A DNA stretch of 64,000 nt from Centroberyx gerrardi. Lineage: Eukaryota > Chordata > Actinopteri > Beryciformes > Berycidae. Below are positions 36,907 to 48,900 of this stretch, in pieces. The translations under genes were made by a program, and so were the position numbers. The notes under the pieces were generated by a model. It had not been told where the DNA came from, did no database searches, and saw nothing but the letters and a program-made list of their open reading frames with translations. The stretch is taken from positions 26,166,359 to 26,230,358 of the forward strand of contig NC_136000.1 of NCBI RefSeq assembly GCF_048128805.1, in the 5' to 3' direction. Within the stretch, counting starts at the first letter, position 1. Every line of letters begins with the position of its first letter.

Positions 36907-39900
36907 CTTGGCGGCCCTGATTTGGACCTTCATGCGGTACGGTTTGGGGGTCAGAGTGACCCCAAAGACCGGAGTGTAGTCTGGCTGTCCTGCGTCCTCT
37001 GGCCAGGTGAACTGGAACCTCCTCAGCAGAGTCACCAAGATGAGGAAGAGCTCCATACGAGCCAGGCCCTCTCCAAGACACATACGGGGACCTGGGAAGT
37101 AAGACAAACAACAAATTTAACTACAACTATTTGGCTAGACCCTCCCCCAAACACCTAGATAACCAGAGAGTCCTTTTGTAGGAACACCTGGGGCATACAG
37201 GTAACCGGCAAGTCCAATATTGAAAATGTTGAAAATTTGAAACATGGTGGCAGTGTGGACCAGTGGTGAGAGAAACTGTCCTATAACTGAATTGTCACAG
37301 GTTACAGGCGCTGTGTCCATCAAATGTCTTGTCAAAGTGTCCTGGACCTAGAACTCAGGATCATTGGTCTAACAACAGATTTTTGGATGGCACATGCAGT
37401 ACTGCCATATGACTATACACTCACCGAGCACTTTATTAGGAACACGGTGTTCCTAATAAAGTACTCAGTACTAATACTGGGTAGGTATCAGCTAGCAAAG
37501 TGACATGCGACTCCAGGTTGGACGTGTTGTGCATTCTGAGATGCTTTTCTGATCACCACAGTTGTAAAGAGGTTATCTGAGTTACTGAAGCCTTTCTGTC
37601 AGCTCCAACCAGTCTGGCCATTCTCCTCCTCTCATCAACAAGGTGTTTCCGTCCGCAGAACTGCCGCTCACTGGATGTTTTTTGTTTTTCGCACCATTCT
37701 GTGTAAACTCTAGAGACTGTTGTGCGTGAAAATCCCAGGAGATCAGCAGTTTCAGAAATACTCAAACCAGCCCGCCTGGCACCAACAACCATGCCACGGT
37801 CAAAGTCACTGAGATCACATTTTTTCCCCATTCTGATGTTTGATGTGAACATGAACTGAAGCTGCTGACCTGTATCTGCATGATCTTAAGCATTGCACTG
37901 CTGCCACATGATTGGCTGACTGGATAATTGCATGAGTAAGCAGGTGTACAGGTGTTCCTAATAAAGTGCTCCGTGAGCACTCACCGAGCACTTTATTAGG
38001 AACACCTGTACACCTGCTTACTCTGAGCACTTTATTAGGAACACCGTGCTCCTAATAAAGTGCTCAGTGAGTGTAGATGTCAACCACAGAAACTCACCTT
38101 ACCTAACCTTTGGGGAATCTATCCCCTATTGACTGCAGTTCAGTAGCCTAGCAAGCTAATGATGAGGTGTAGCAAGAGGGGAAAAGTCCCTATGCTTTGA
38201 AATGACCTTGCTGAGGCGATCAGGCGTTAGTGGTAGTAATATCTTATCTCTGCAATGTTCCTACATTGTTCAAAGATAACTCCTAATAAAACATAACTCC
38301 TAATCCCTATACTCCTAATCTCTTGTAGGTACAGGCGTGGTGTACAGAGATAAAGGACTGGACCCAAATGACTTCCTGGCCATTCAGAGATCTTCAGAGA
38401 TCACAGGCTAATGGTGTCTAGGCCTTCATCATCTGGTCCTAGGCTTTGAAAAACCCTGCCTGAGGAGCTTGGGCAGGCAAAATCTGTGTTATCTTAAAAC
38501 GCACTCTTATTTGAAGTATTATTCAAATGTATTTGTACGTATTTTATTAAGCCGACGTGTTTAATTCTCATGTAATTGTATGCTGAAATTTATGTCTTGC
38601 ATTTTTATTGTTTCTTATTGGCTTTTACTTATTATTGTTATATTGTTTGTAAAGCACTTTGTAATAGTCAAAATAATAATAGTATATAATATTTATCCTT
38701 AGTTATCATTACTGTATTACAATTCTTTGACAAGTCATCATGGTAGAGTGGGGAAAACTCTTTAAAATCTAGGGAGGGATTTAAAATAATACAGAAAATG
38801 TTGCTTGTAACCTCTATGTTTACATTCTCTTAGTGAGTTCTTTCTGAAAGAGCTGCTGTTTGCTGAACTGAAAACACAGCGGGAAACAGCTTTGTGCCTG
38901 AGGATCCTGCTCTCGTACCTGCAGAGAAAGGCATGAAGGCCTCTGGCTTCACAAATTCTCCCTGGTCGTTGAGGAAGTTTTCAGGGTTGAAGTCGTGGGG
39001 ATACTTCCACTGTCCCTCCTCATACAGCACTGAGGTCAGGTTAGGGATGATCATTGTACCCTGAGGACAAAATGGGATGAACAAGGGAGGGACATAGAGG
39101 GAGGCAGAAACAATATTCAGAAATGGAGAACTATATAATCTTATTTTTACCTCACTTTCTTTGCAAATAAACTATTTTGCTACATCTGATACTAACTGAC
39201 TAAACACATAAAATGCCTGTCATGAATGTGATGCATTATTGGATAGACAACTGTGTTTTACATCTTAACTTTCCCTTCCTTATGGCATTTACTTTTCCAA
39301 ATGTAGCCGTACAGTAAGGTTTCTTCCCAAAACACACTACTGTATTGTATAATGCCAAAACGCTCTATAACACCAGTCAGTCACCCCTTACCCTGGGTAT
39401 GGAGTATCCCATGAGCTCTGTGTCTTTAGTGGTGCAGTGGAAGACACTGAGAGGAACAGTGTTGGCTATCCTCTGGACCTCATGGATCATAGCCTGCATG
39501 GACAGAGATAGCCATTAGGCATCATGTTCTTATACTTTTTCAGCCTGGGACACAAAGTCGCTCACCCAGGAACCCAGACACATTAAAGCACACAGATAAC
39601 AATTTTATGTTCCCAAGCTCTTCCTAAGTGCCTCTAATATAAAGTAGACTACATAAAATAATGTGACTCCAATGGGTTACTAGTCTAAAATGGGGTTGAT
39701 TTGGTTCAATTAACGTACATACAGAAAAGTGTAATAGGATGTGCAGTATTTCCACATCTAGTGATAACCCTTTTTCATGAAAAGTAGGCTACCCTAAATA
39801 GAACCCCAGCATGGATTGATTCTCTCATATGCCATTTAATGGTTGTTTATAGTGTTTGTGTAATGCTCTACCCACTGTGCTACACAGAAGCACGTGCACA

Positions 39901-42900
39901 TGAAATATCAAAATGAAACTATTCTGAGAAATCTATCTAATAATGTACCTGCATGTAGGGCATGTTGTGTCGGTCTTCAAAACTGGCCGGATCCTTCCCG
40001 TCCAACACCTGGTCTATCTCCTGCTGACAACGCTCTGAAAGAAGGAAAGAAAGAAAGAAAGAGAGAAAGAAAGGATGTTGATTTTTAACATCAGATGTTG
40101 CAGTCCACAAATAAGATTTTAAACTGTAACATGAAGAAGGCACTTGTTAGAGCCATTTCTAGCAAGCTCTTATAATTTCCTATTGTTTTCAATTATTTCC
40201 ATGTAAATAGATTGGCGGCACCTAGTGGTAGTTTTTGTTGCTAAACCAAGCTTACGGCATCACCTGACCTCACATCTCAGGAGCCCCTTAATTAAGGCAG
40301 GTGTGCTGAAATTGGTGGACTGTGGAGGCCACGGAGATACAGTCTTCAACCGCCACGTGTTTTGGTTATTTTGTTTGGTTTAATCTTAGTTCTGTTTGGT
40401 GAATTCGTTTATTCCCCACTGGTTTTGATTTATTTAAAAAAGGCCTGTTTATTTTGGGGAACATTTGTTTGGGGTTTTGGTTTCGTTTATGACACGACAG
40501 TCAGCCAAAGCAGTTTATAGCCTAACCCAACAATTCTTAGTAGCCTACCCATTCAAACCCCTGGACCACCCGAACCATCGTGGATCATCAAACTGTGAGT
40601 AAACTAACAGTTAATCAAAATACAGCGCGTTGATCATGTCATGGCATCTGTGGGCGGCTAAACATGTTCCCATCTAGCGTAGAAGCCGCAATAGCACTGA
40701 CAAGACAGGACAAGAGAAGTGAGAGTCGGTAAAAGCTAAACCCATATAGAGATGGAAAGATGATGGAATGACATGTCACACAATAGAACAATAGATAGAA
40801 TCATAGAAAGATAGGTAGAACCATAGAATGATAGATAGCACAATAGATAAAATCCTAGAATAATACAGCGATAAATAGAACAGTTGAACAATATATATAA
40901 CACCAGACAGAACAGGTAAAATTGTAGAATGATAGAATGAAAGACAAAATGACAGAACAATAGATAGTGAAAAAACAATGCAACAAATGATACAAAAAGG
41001 GATAAAACAAACAGAACAAATGATTTATAGAACAATAGAACAAATATTAGATAGTACAATAGATGAGATAGATAGATAGATAGAACTACTGAACAAATGA
41101 CAGAATGAACCAACGACAGAACAATAGCACAATATATATTTATATATATAACGATAGATAGATACATACGTACATACATACGTATGTACACACACTTACC
41201 CTGTATGTGCGGGTGGGTCATAAGGTAGAGGAAGCCAGTGAGCAGGGTGTTGGAGGTGGTGTCGGTCCCAGCAAAGTGAAGATCCAGAACATACGTGATC
41301 AGTTGATCCTCGGAAAAGGAAGAGCCGTCGTCTCCTCTCTGGAAAGAGCAGAGAGATCTTCCTCTGTGTTTTTTATAGTTTATGGAATCTATAGAGTTTT
41401 CTATAAAGGCCTGGGAAATATGCTCTGTTTTTAAAGTGTATGTATCTAGTGCTGAAACGATGACTCGGTTAATCGATCAACAAGAGATTAAGAGATTATA
41501 ATTTGGATAATCGATCAATCATTTTAGTCATTTATCCAGTAAAACTACCAAAATTTGCTAGTTACAGCTTGACAAATTTGCTTTTCTTCATTTCATATTG
41601 TTATAAAATGAATACTGGTCAGACTAAATAAGTAATTTGAATTGTGGGCTCTAGTAACTTGTGATGGGTATTTGTCATTTTTAGACTAAATGATTAATCA
41701 ATTCATCAAAAAAAGAATCAATAGATTAATCGGTAATGAAAATAATCGTTAGTTGCAGCCCTAATTGTTTCACACACCTTATCCAGTTCGTCCAGATAGC
41801 AGTCTATGAAGTCTCGTGGTTTTCCAGGGACTCTGGTTTTCTTATGCTCACTTACCAGACGAGTCGAAAGTTTCTGGCAAACCTGAGAAAAAAATACGGT
41901 AAATACACAGTGTTCACAGTAGCAACACACCAATTATATATATTACAGAGATTTGTTTTTTCTTTTGACTTCAAATGCATATGTGTAGCGGGCTAAGTGT
42001 GTGAGGTCAGAGAGAAAAATTCCAATGTCCCTGCTTAAAATGGCCAAAAATTAATCTTAAAGGTTGACTTTTTGGGGCTTTTTCTTGGATACCACCAATA
42101 TTGAATGTTTTCAACAGTTTATCCATTTTTTCCATGAACATTTACTACTTAATATTTCAAAAATGCAAACTGCATCCTCAAAAGGTGTACTATTTTTAAA
42201 GCTACACTAAGCGATTCTTTGACCACTAGAGGGTGACAGAAACCGCAGCACATTTTGTAAACACACACAGCAAAACTACTGGGCGAAGGAAGCCCTTAAA
42301 GAGTAACTAAACCCCACCAAAATCTGTGGTGAAGCCTGACACCTAATGGTGAAAAGTAGGGTACTGCACTGACCATCTGCTATTGGCTGGTGTTTGTGCC
42401 AGGTGATGTCACCTTCCATGCCATCACCTGGCACAAAGACCAGCCAATAGCAGATGGCCTGTTCAGTACCCTACTTTTCACCTTTAGCTGTCAGGCTTCA
42501 CCAAAGATTTGGGTTTGAGGTTTAGTTACTCTTTAAGGACAAACCGTGCATAAAGGCTAATGGCTAAAATAAACGTACCTACAGAGAAATATCTCCGGTT
42601 ACCAGTCTCGCTTTGCCAGATTTCTCTCCCGCTGAAGGTTACATGTCCCACGATGACACGTGAAGAGGTAGGTAGCAAGTTTACTAGTTGAACAAGTTTA
42701 CTCGCTCGCAATTCTGCCATTACCAGAATTTTTTTCAGGAGTGGGAGGGGGAGAGCGCCGCTTTCAAACAGCAAGGGAGGAGACAAGCTAGTTTTAAAAA
42801 AAGGAAAAGCTACGACTCGGGCCGAACCTGACAACAAGCTTTAGAAAAGAGGTGAAAACAGCAACACAGCTGGCCCGCGTGTGTTTATTTGTTTAAATCA

Positions 42901-45900
42901 TTACGTCTCACGGAAATCTCCACATAGCACACGTTCAATCAAATTCAGTAGCATTCCTTATGAATTTAATAATATTCCATAATTCGTTTTAAATTTATTT
43001 AAAGGCATACTGAGCAGGATTTTCCCCCTTGAAATAGCATAAACTCATGTAAAAATGATCCTACTCAATCATTACTTATGGCCCACTGGTAGTGTGTGAC
43101 AGTGTGTGTGTCTGCAGAGACTCTGCCTTCTGCCTGGATTTTCTTATTTCTGAATGTTTGGGACGTTTCTGAGCGTCAGTCTTTTGGCAGTGGGTGTGTC
43201 CGGCTGCAACGAAAAACCATTGCTGAATCATTTTATATCTAAAAGCCACACTGGCTGCGGTAGCCGTCCAAACTCTAATATAGAGTAACTGGTCAGAGCT
43301 AGTGTGTGTCGTGAGCTGGCAGCTAGCTACCGTTGTTAGCGTAGCTTCGTTGTAGTAGAAAAGCTGATAGCTAAGCTAACCAGCACCTACCTGTCCAAAA
43401 GAAAACAGGCCAACTCCGCGTCGCTCTTCATCCCCATCCTCTCCTGCTTGGCGTTTCACCTTGCTGTAGTTTTTTTTTTTACCGTTTTTTACCGTTTTTT
43501 ACCATACTGGCAACCGGGGGGATTTCAACACTTTGTGTTGAAATCCTACTCAGTATGCCTTTAAACAATCATTTTCCTGGGTCATTATATGTCCACAACT
43601 GGTAAAATTAAAGTCCTCACGTTCCCCAGGTCCAGTGAACATACCTCCACATTCTCAAAGGCCTTCATGAAGGGCAGCGGCAAGTGGCGGATCATGGGAA
43701 TAGAGTCATACAGCTGTAGGGAAAGATAAACCATTATTTCAGTTTAACCCCACTTCCTGGCAGGAAAAACACTGAGCAGGCGAATTGGCCCCCAATTTAT
43801 CACTTGAATGGGAAGAGGTGAGAGAGATGACTACTGCTAATTTCTGTCTTCAACAACTGAGGTTGATATGGGCCAGATTCTTCCCAAGTTGAAAGTGTTA
43901 TTCATATTTTGAGCTAAAATTATGTTTTTTCATTAACAGTTTTTTTTAAGGTCTGTACAAGAGTTGCTGTTGCTTTGGAAACAGTTGGTGGTGTGGGGCA
44001 GGCTTGTCTGTCCTTTTCACACAGGATGTTTAACAACTCTTTTTTTTTTTTTTACAAATAGTCAACTATATTTGGATATACCATACTAATTTATCTTTGC
44101 TCTGCACTTGTTATAGGCTATAATTAGGGCTGTGCAAAAAAATCGATACAGCTGAGTATTGCAATATTTTTTTCCACGATACTGTATCAATTTTCCAGCC
44201 CCTCGTGTCGATACATTAAAAAAAAAAAATTCATGTTTTAAATGGTTTAAAATGTCCTTAAATTTCCCTCAAATCCCTTTGAATTAAATAGTTTTGACTC
44301 AATTTGTCCGCTGAGTTATCAATATAATGTGATGTACATATTAGACTACCCAGGTGCAGGGCAGGAATGAACGTATACCACGGCCAAACGGCCAGTGCCG
44401 TGGATGCCCCGGAGTGTGGCCGTAATGCCCCTTCTAAAATTAACTATCCACGCGGCCAGGTTGGCATGCCCTGTTTTGAACTGGCCGTTGTGCCCTTAAA
44501 ACAGGGTTCCTACACATTTTCCATTTCAAAATTCCATACTTTTCCAGACTCAAATTTCCAGACTTTTCAGTAGATTTTTTTTAGACCATATTTGACATCT
44601 GAGTACAAATAGCTAGATGTTAATTATGTAAATAAATGGTTTTAAAATCCAACTGTTAACATGTATGTTACACAGTGTTTCCCACAGAATTTGAATGTAT
44701 TTGTGGTGGTAGGTGGGTTGGCAACGGGGGGGGGGGGGGGGGGGGGGGGGGCTAATATCAATAAAGGATCCCATGGAGCCTGGATGGCTGAAAAATTATC
44801 TAATGTAGGCCTCCTCCATTTTAAATAGTTCCATTTGTCAAACAAATAACTAACCTGTAGATATCTAAAGTACTTTGTGTCAAAGATAACAGAACTTAAA
44901 AATATAAACAGTGCTACACTGTTCTGTTTGTTGTTGCTTTTGTCTACAAGGTGAAGAATAGAAATGAGACTCCTTTTACAGATAAATCTGCTTTTCTGCG
45001 CCTCTGCCCTGCTGCATCTCTCTGTGCTGTCAGTCTCTCCTGTATCTTTACATCGTTACATTACAGCCTTTGACATTATTGTAGCGATACCAGTGAGACA
45101 TTTGCAGAAAGCCCACAACCTTTCTGTTGTCTTCTTGAATCAACACCAAATGGCCTATCACAACAAGTGGCCATAAAGGTGTCGAATGGACACAGTCCAT
45201 GGCTCAAGGAGTTGAGTCTATGCCAGCCAGAGATGTCTCCACAGGACAGCTCAGGAAATTAACGTCAGGATACCAACCCGGTGAAGAGCTTTGAAACTCA
45301 CACATTCCACAATTAACGACCTTTATCTTTCAGCCATCAGGAGGAGAAGGACTCAAGAACTCAGGAATACTAATGAACTATACAATCACACATCCATACT
45401 TCTCACACATCTGAATATAGGGAATCACCCTCCTTTCTTCATTTGGAGTACCAGACTGTTCTGGTTAATCAGAAGGGACAGTCACCATTGGGTGAGAACG
45501 GGAATACACACCGTGTCAATACGAAGGAACCAATGACTGCTGTTGACACTATCCAGAGTCTCATCACTACCCCCTCTCTAAATCAGGACAGTCATAAATC
45601 TCTTCCCTTTTCACATTCCTTTAAAACCTACTTTCAACTATATTTTCCCAATGTCTTTAATGGATCTATTTTGTAGTTTGAAGTATACTAGATGTGTTGA
45701 CTATAGGCCCATATATATGGTGAAGATGTTCAATAGCTAAAGTTACATGCACAGACCATGATGCATTAAATGATTGAAGTGTATCAGATATTCATCCAGA
45801 GACACGCTCCTATTTTCATGGTCCTACACTGCCACCTTGTGGTCATTTATAGCGACGACAGGTCCGTATAAAATGTCAGTGCGTCCAAATGTCTTAAATG

Positions 45901-48900
45901 TTTAAATTGTCTTTCTCATATTGATCACGAAGTTAGAGACCCAAGTCACATATACGAGTTAACTTGATGAAGACTTTATAGCCACAGATTGTACCAGGAA
46001 GGTATTTGATGTCCTTATATTGATGTGCTAGCTATATAAGTCTGAATGTAAGTTGACAGGTTTTTATTATTTCAATCAATTGACAACAGTAATTGGTGGA
46101 GATGTAAAATACCGACATATTATTTTAAAAGGAATCTTTATTAAGATCACTTAGTAATAGATCCCAAAATAAAATAGACTAGAGGAATGATTCCTCTTGC
46201 ATTCCTTTCCCCCCTCCCTCTCAGTTCGGGGTGAAATCTTCTCAAACAAATTAATTAGTAAACAGAAAAAGAGCGCGAAGCGTGATTTGCATGGCAAACC
46301 ACGCCTGAGAATTCAAAGAGCTATAAAATGTTCTTATCTGGGTTTTCAGACAGTTCAACATTCCGCCCTCACCAAGAAACCTGCTGAAGCCAAGACCAAC
46401 AATTTAGCTACAATTCGACCTTAGCTGAAACTTAAGAGTTTGAACCTGGAGTTAGAGACGTCTTCTCCAGATGAACTTAAGAATCGCGTACAAGAAGTTT
46501 GAACCTCGCCTCTAATAGTCAAGAAGTTATCAACGCTCGGCCAAGCGAAGATCATTTTCGAAGCTATTTAGGAACGAGATAATTTAGTTTTATAACAGTT
46601 AGAAGAGCTAGAAACGTCAACTCTTCCAAGACCAGCAGTCAAACACTGATGCAACGTCGCCGCAGTGTTCCACATCCAGAGAGGCCTGTTGTCTACAGCT
46701 GTGAAAAGCCGGTAGCGCTGCTTGCCTCGACGTGACGATAACACATCAGAGACCAGCTGTTCCACCAGCGTCTGCCGTTGCCAGGTAACCGGCCAAGCCG
46801 AGCCCGTCTCTCCGAGCTCAGCGGGACCAGACAACCCGACCGGCAGGACTTCTCAACTGAACAAAGTAGGCTCTGATTATCCACGTCTTTACTGCTGAGA
46901 GTTGATGCAACAGCTTAGATTCAAATTACTTAAATAGATCAGGAAAAGTTAGGCTTTTATAGTTTAGTCGCCCCGTAGCTTTCCGCCTCGTTTCTCTGGT
47001 TGATTGATCCATACATACCTCCATTTACTGCTGCCAATTCTTCTTCCCACATTTCATTATCATTTCCCTTTCATTCTTAATTTGTTTCATTGCATTTCAT
47101 GTCTATTTTTAGTCTATAGTTTCCGTGCTTCATTCTGGTGATCAATATACGTGCATTATATTGCTTATCTCATTGAATTTGTTATGCTTGTATAGTTAAA
47201 TAAATATTCCCATTTATTACAGAGAAGTTGTTATGTGTTTCCTTACTTGCAGAGTAAAGTAATCCCTGTATTGAAAAGATTTCACGATCTTTAGACTGAT
47301 GACTGATTAGTATAAGTAAAGGTCCTTCATCTACGAAGGTGGTGCCCCCTACGAGTGTAAATTGATGTTTTTATCAAAGTTTCATATTTTCATGCCTTTA
47401 CTAAATTCTAGATTTGATAATTGCGACTCTACACGCTACATTATTATCTACTCTGTTTTACTGCTCAGCAGCTCCTCTGGTCCAGACTGTCCTGCTCCTC
47501 CTCAGGACCAGTCCTTTTCCTTCTTTGAAAATATTTTTTAATATTAATCTGGATTGAGGGAGCAAACATTCAGAGTCAGAGTTAAAAAGTTAATATTAAC
47601 GTTATCAGTCCACTCAGTGGATACTGACTAGCAGCTAGGCTATACAGCGTGCTAATCTCGGAAACTCAGCTGTATTCCGAGTAACGTTAACTGGTAGTTC
47701 TTCTTTTTGGGAATTCAGTCGGCCGTATTCTTGGCATGGAAAAAAAATATCCCTCATGCGTGTGCAGTGGGAGGCGAACAGACGGGTCCAGTGAGAGAGC
47801 GAATGAGCGCGCGAGAGAGAGAGACAGAGACCGAGCGACAGAGAGAGAGAGAGAGGGGGAGCAACAGAGAGAGCAAGAGAGAGAGAGAGCGAGAGACAGA
47901 GAAAGAGAGAGCGAGACAGAAAGAGAGAGAGCGAGAGACAGAGAAAGAGAGAGAGCGAGAGACAGAAAGAGAGAGAGAGAGAGTAATTAATTTTTCTATT
48001 AGGATATTTATTTTGTTGAGGAAAAAGAAATGAAAAAAGGATTTTAATAACCATTGGTTTTGGCCTTGGTGCCCTACATTTTGGCCGCGATGTCCCAATA
48101 AATTTGTATTTATCAAAGGCCAAAGTGGCCTTGCCATAAAAATGAAAAAAAAAAATTAATTCCAGGCCTGCAGGTGGTACACAGCAAGTTGTATTTTCAG
48201 CTCTATTTTTAAATTTTCAGTAAATTATGTAAGTATTGCAATGTATCGCAATATGTATCGTATCGCAATATATCGTGATACAGTCGTATCGTGACCCATG
48301 TATCGTGATACGTATCGTATCGTGAGGTCCTTGCCAATACCCAGCCTTAGCTATAATATAGGCTAATTGTTTTACTTCAAAAATATTGTTCAAAAATAAT
48401 ATGTTGTGATTGATAATGCTATACCTCCTGATTAATTCATATCATACTTTCACTTTGATGGTGCTTAAAAGTAAAGTCTTGCTGGTTTTGACCTTCAGCA
48501 CATCATCTTTCCATATTGCTTGTTGATAAGAAAGACAAACATGCACAGGTATTAAGACTATTTAGGCAATATATTATAAAACGTGATCAATTTTAAACAG
48601 TGGCATTTGTCCCTTCATGTGTGAAGGGATGTGTACAGTACATTCATTCTTACTTACATTCACAACAGGAGCCATATTCTTGACATTTGTGAGCTAAAGT
48701 TATTCCTTTACGAACATGCTGTGACTCACCATAGCCCAGGGCCCATTGGCTATCTTGGCATTCTCTGTGAAGAGGTGAACTATCAGCTTGATGAACTCGT
48801 CATCGTAGTCGTAGCGCGTACCGAACAGAACCTGGCAGATGATGTTAGAGGCCGCGTTATGGAACAAAACCTGAGGACTCAAAGTTTTACCTGTAAAAGA

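Noticed and set aside
40736..41221. A 161-codon minus-strand frame next to exon 6 of copy C.
   Set aside because: It is composed of GATA/ATAGAA repeat units read in one phase. The real exon 6 ends at 41200 with a GT donor.
45181..45680. A series of short plus-strand frames that could be the tail of a LINE ORF2.
   Set aside because: No reverse-transcriptase, endonuclease or Cys/His motif is visible, and the frames are short. The likeness is too weak to report as a feature.
47635..48137. Long open frames on both strands (Arg/Glu-rich on plus, Ser/Leu-rich on minus).
   Set aside because: They are translations of a GA-rich low-complexity tract, not proteins.
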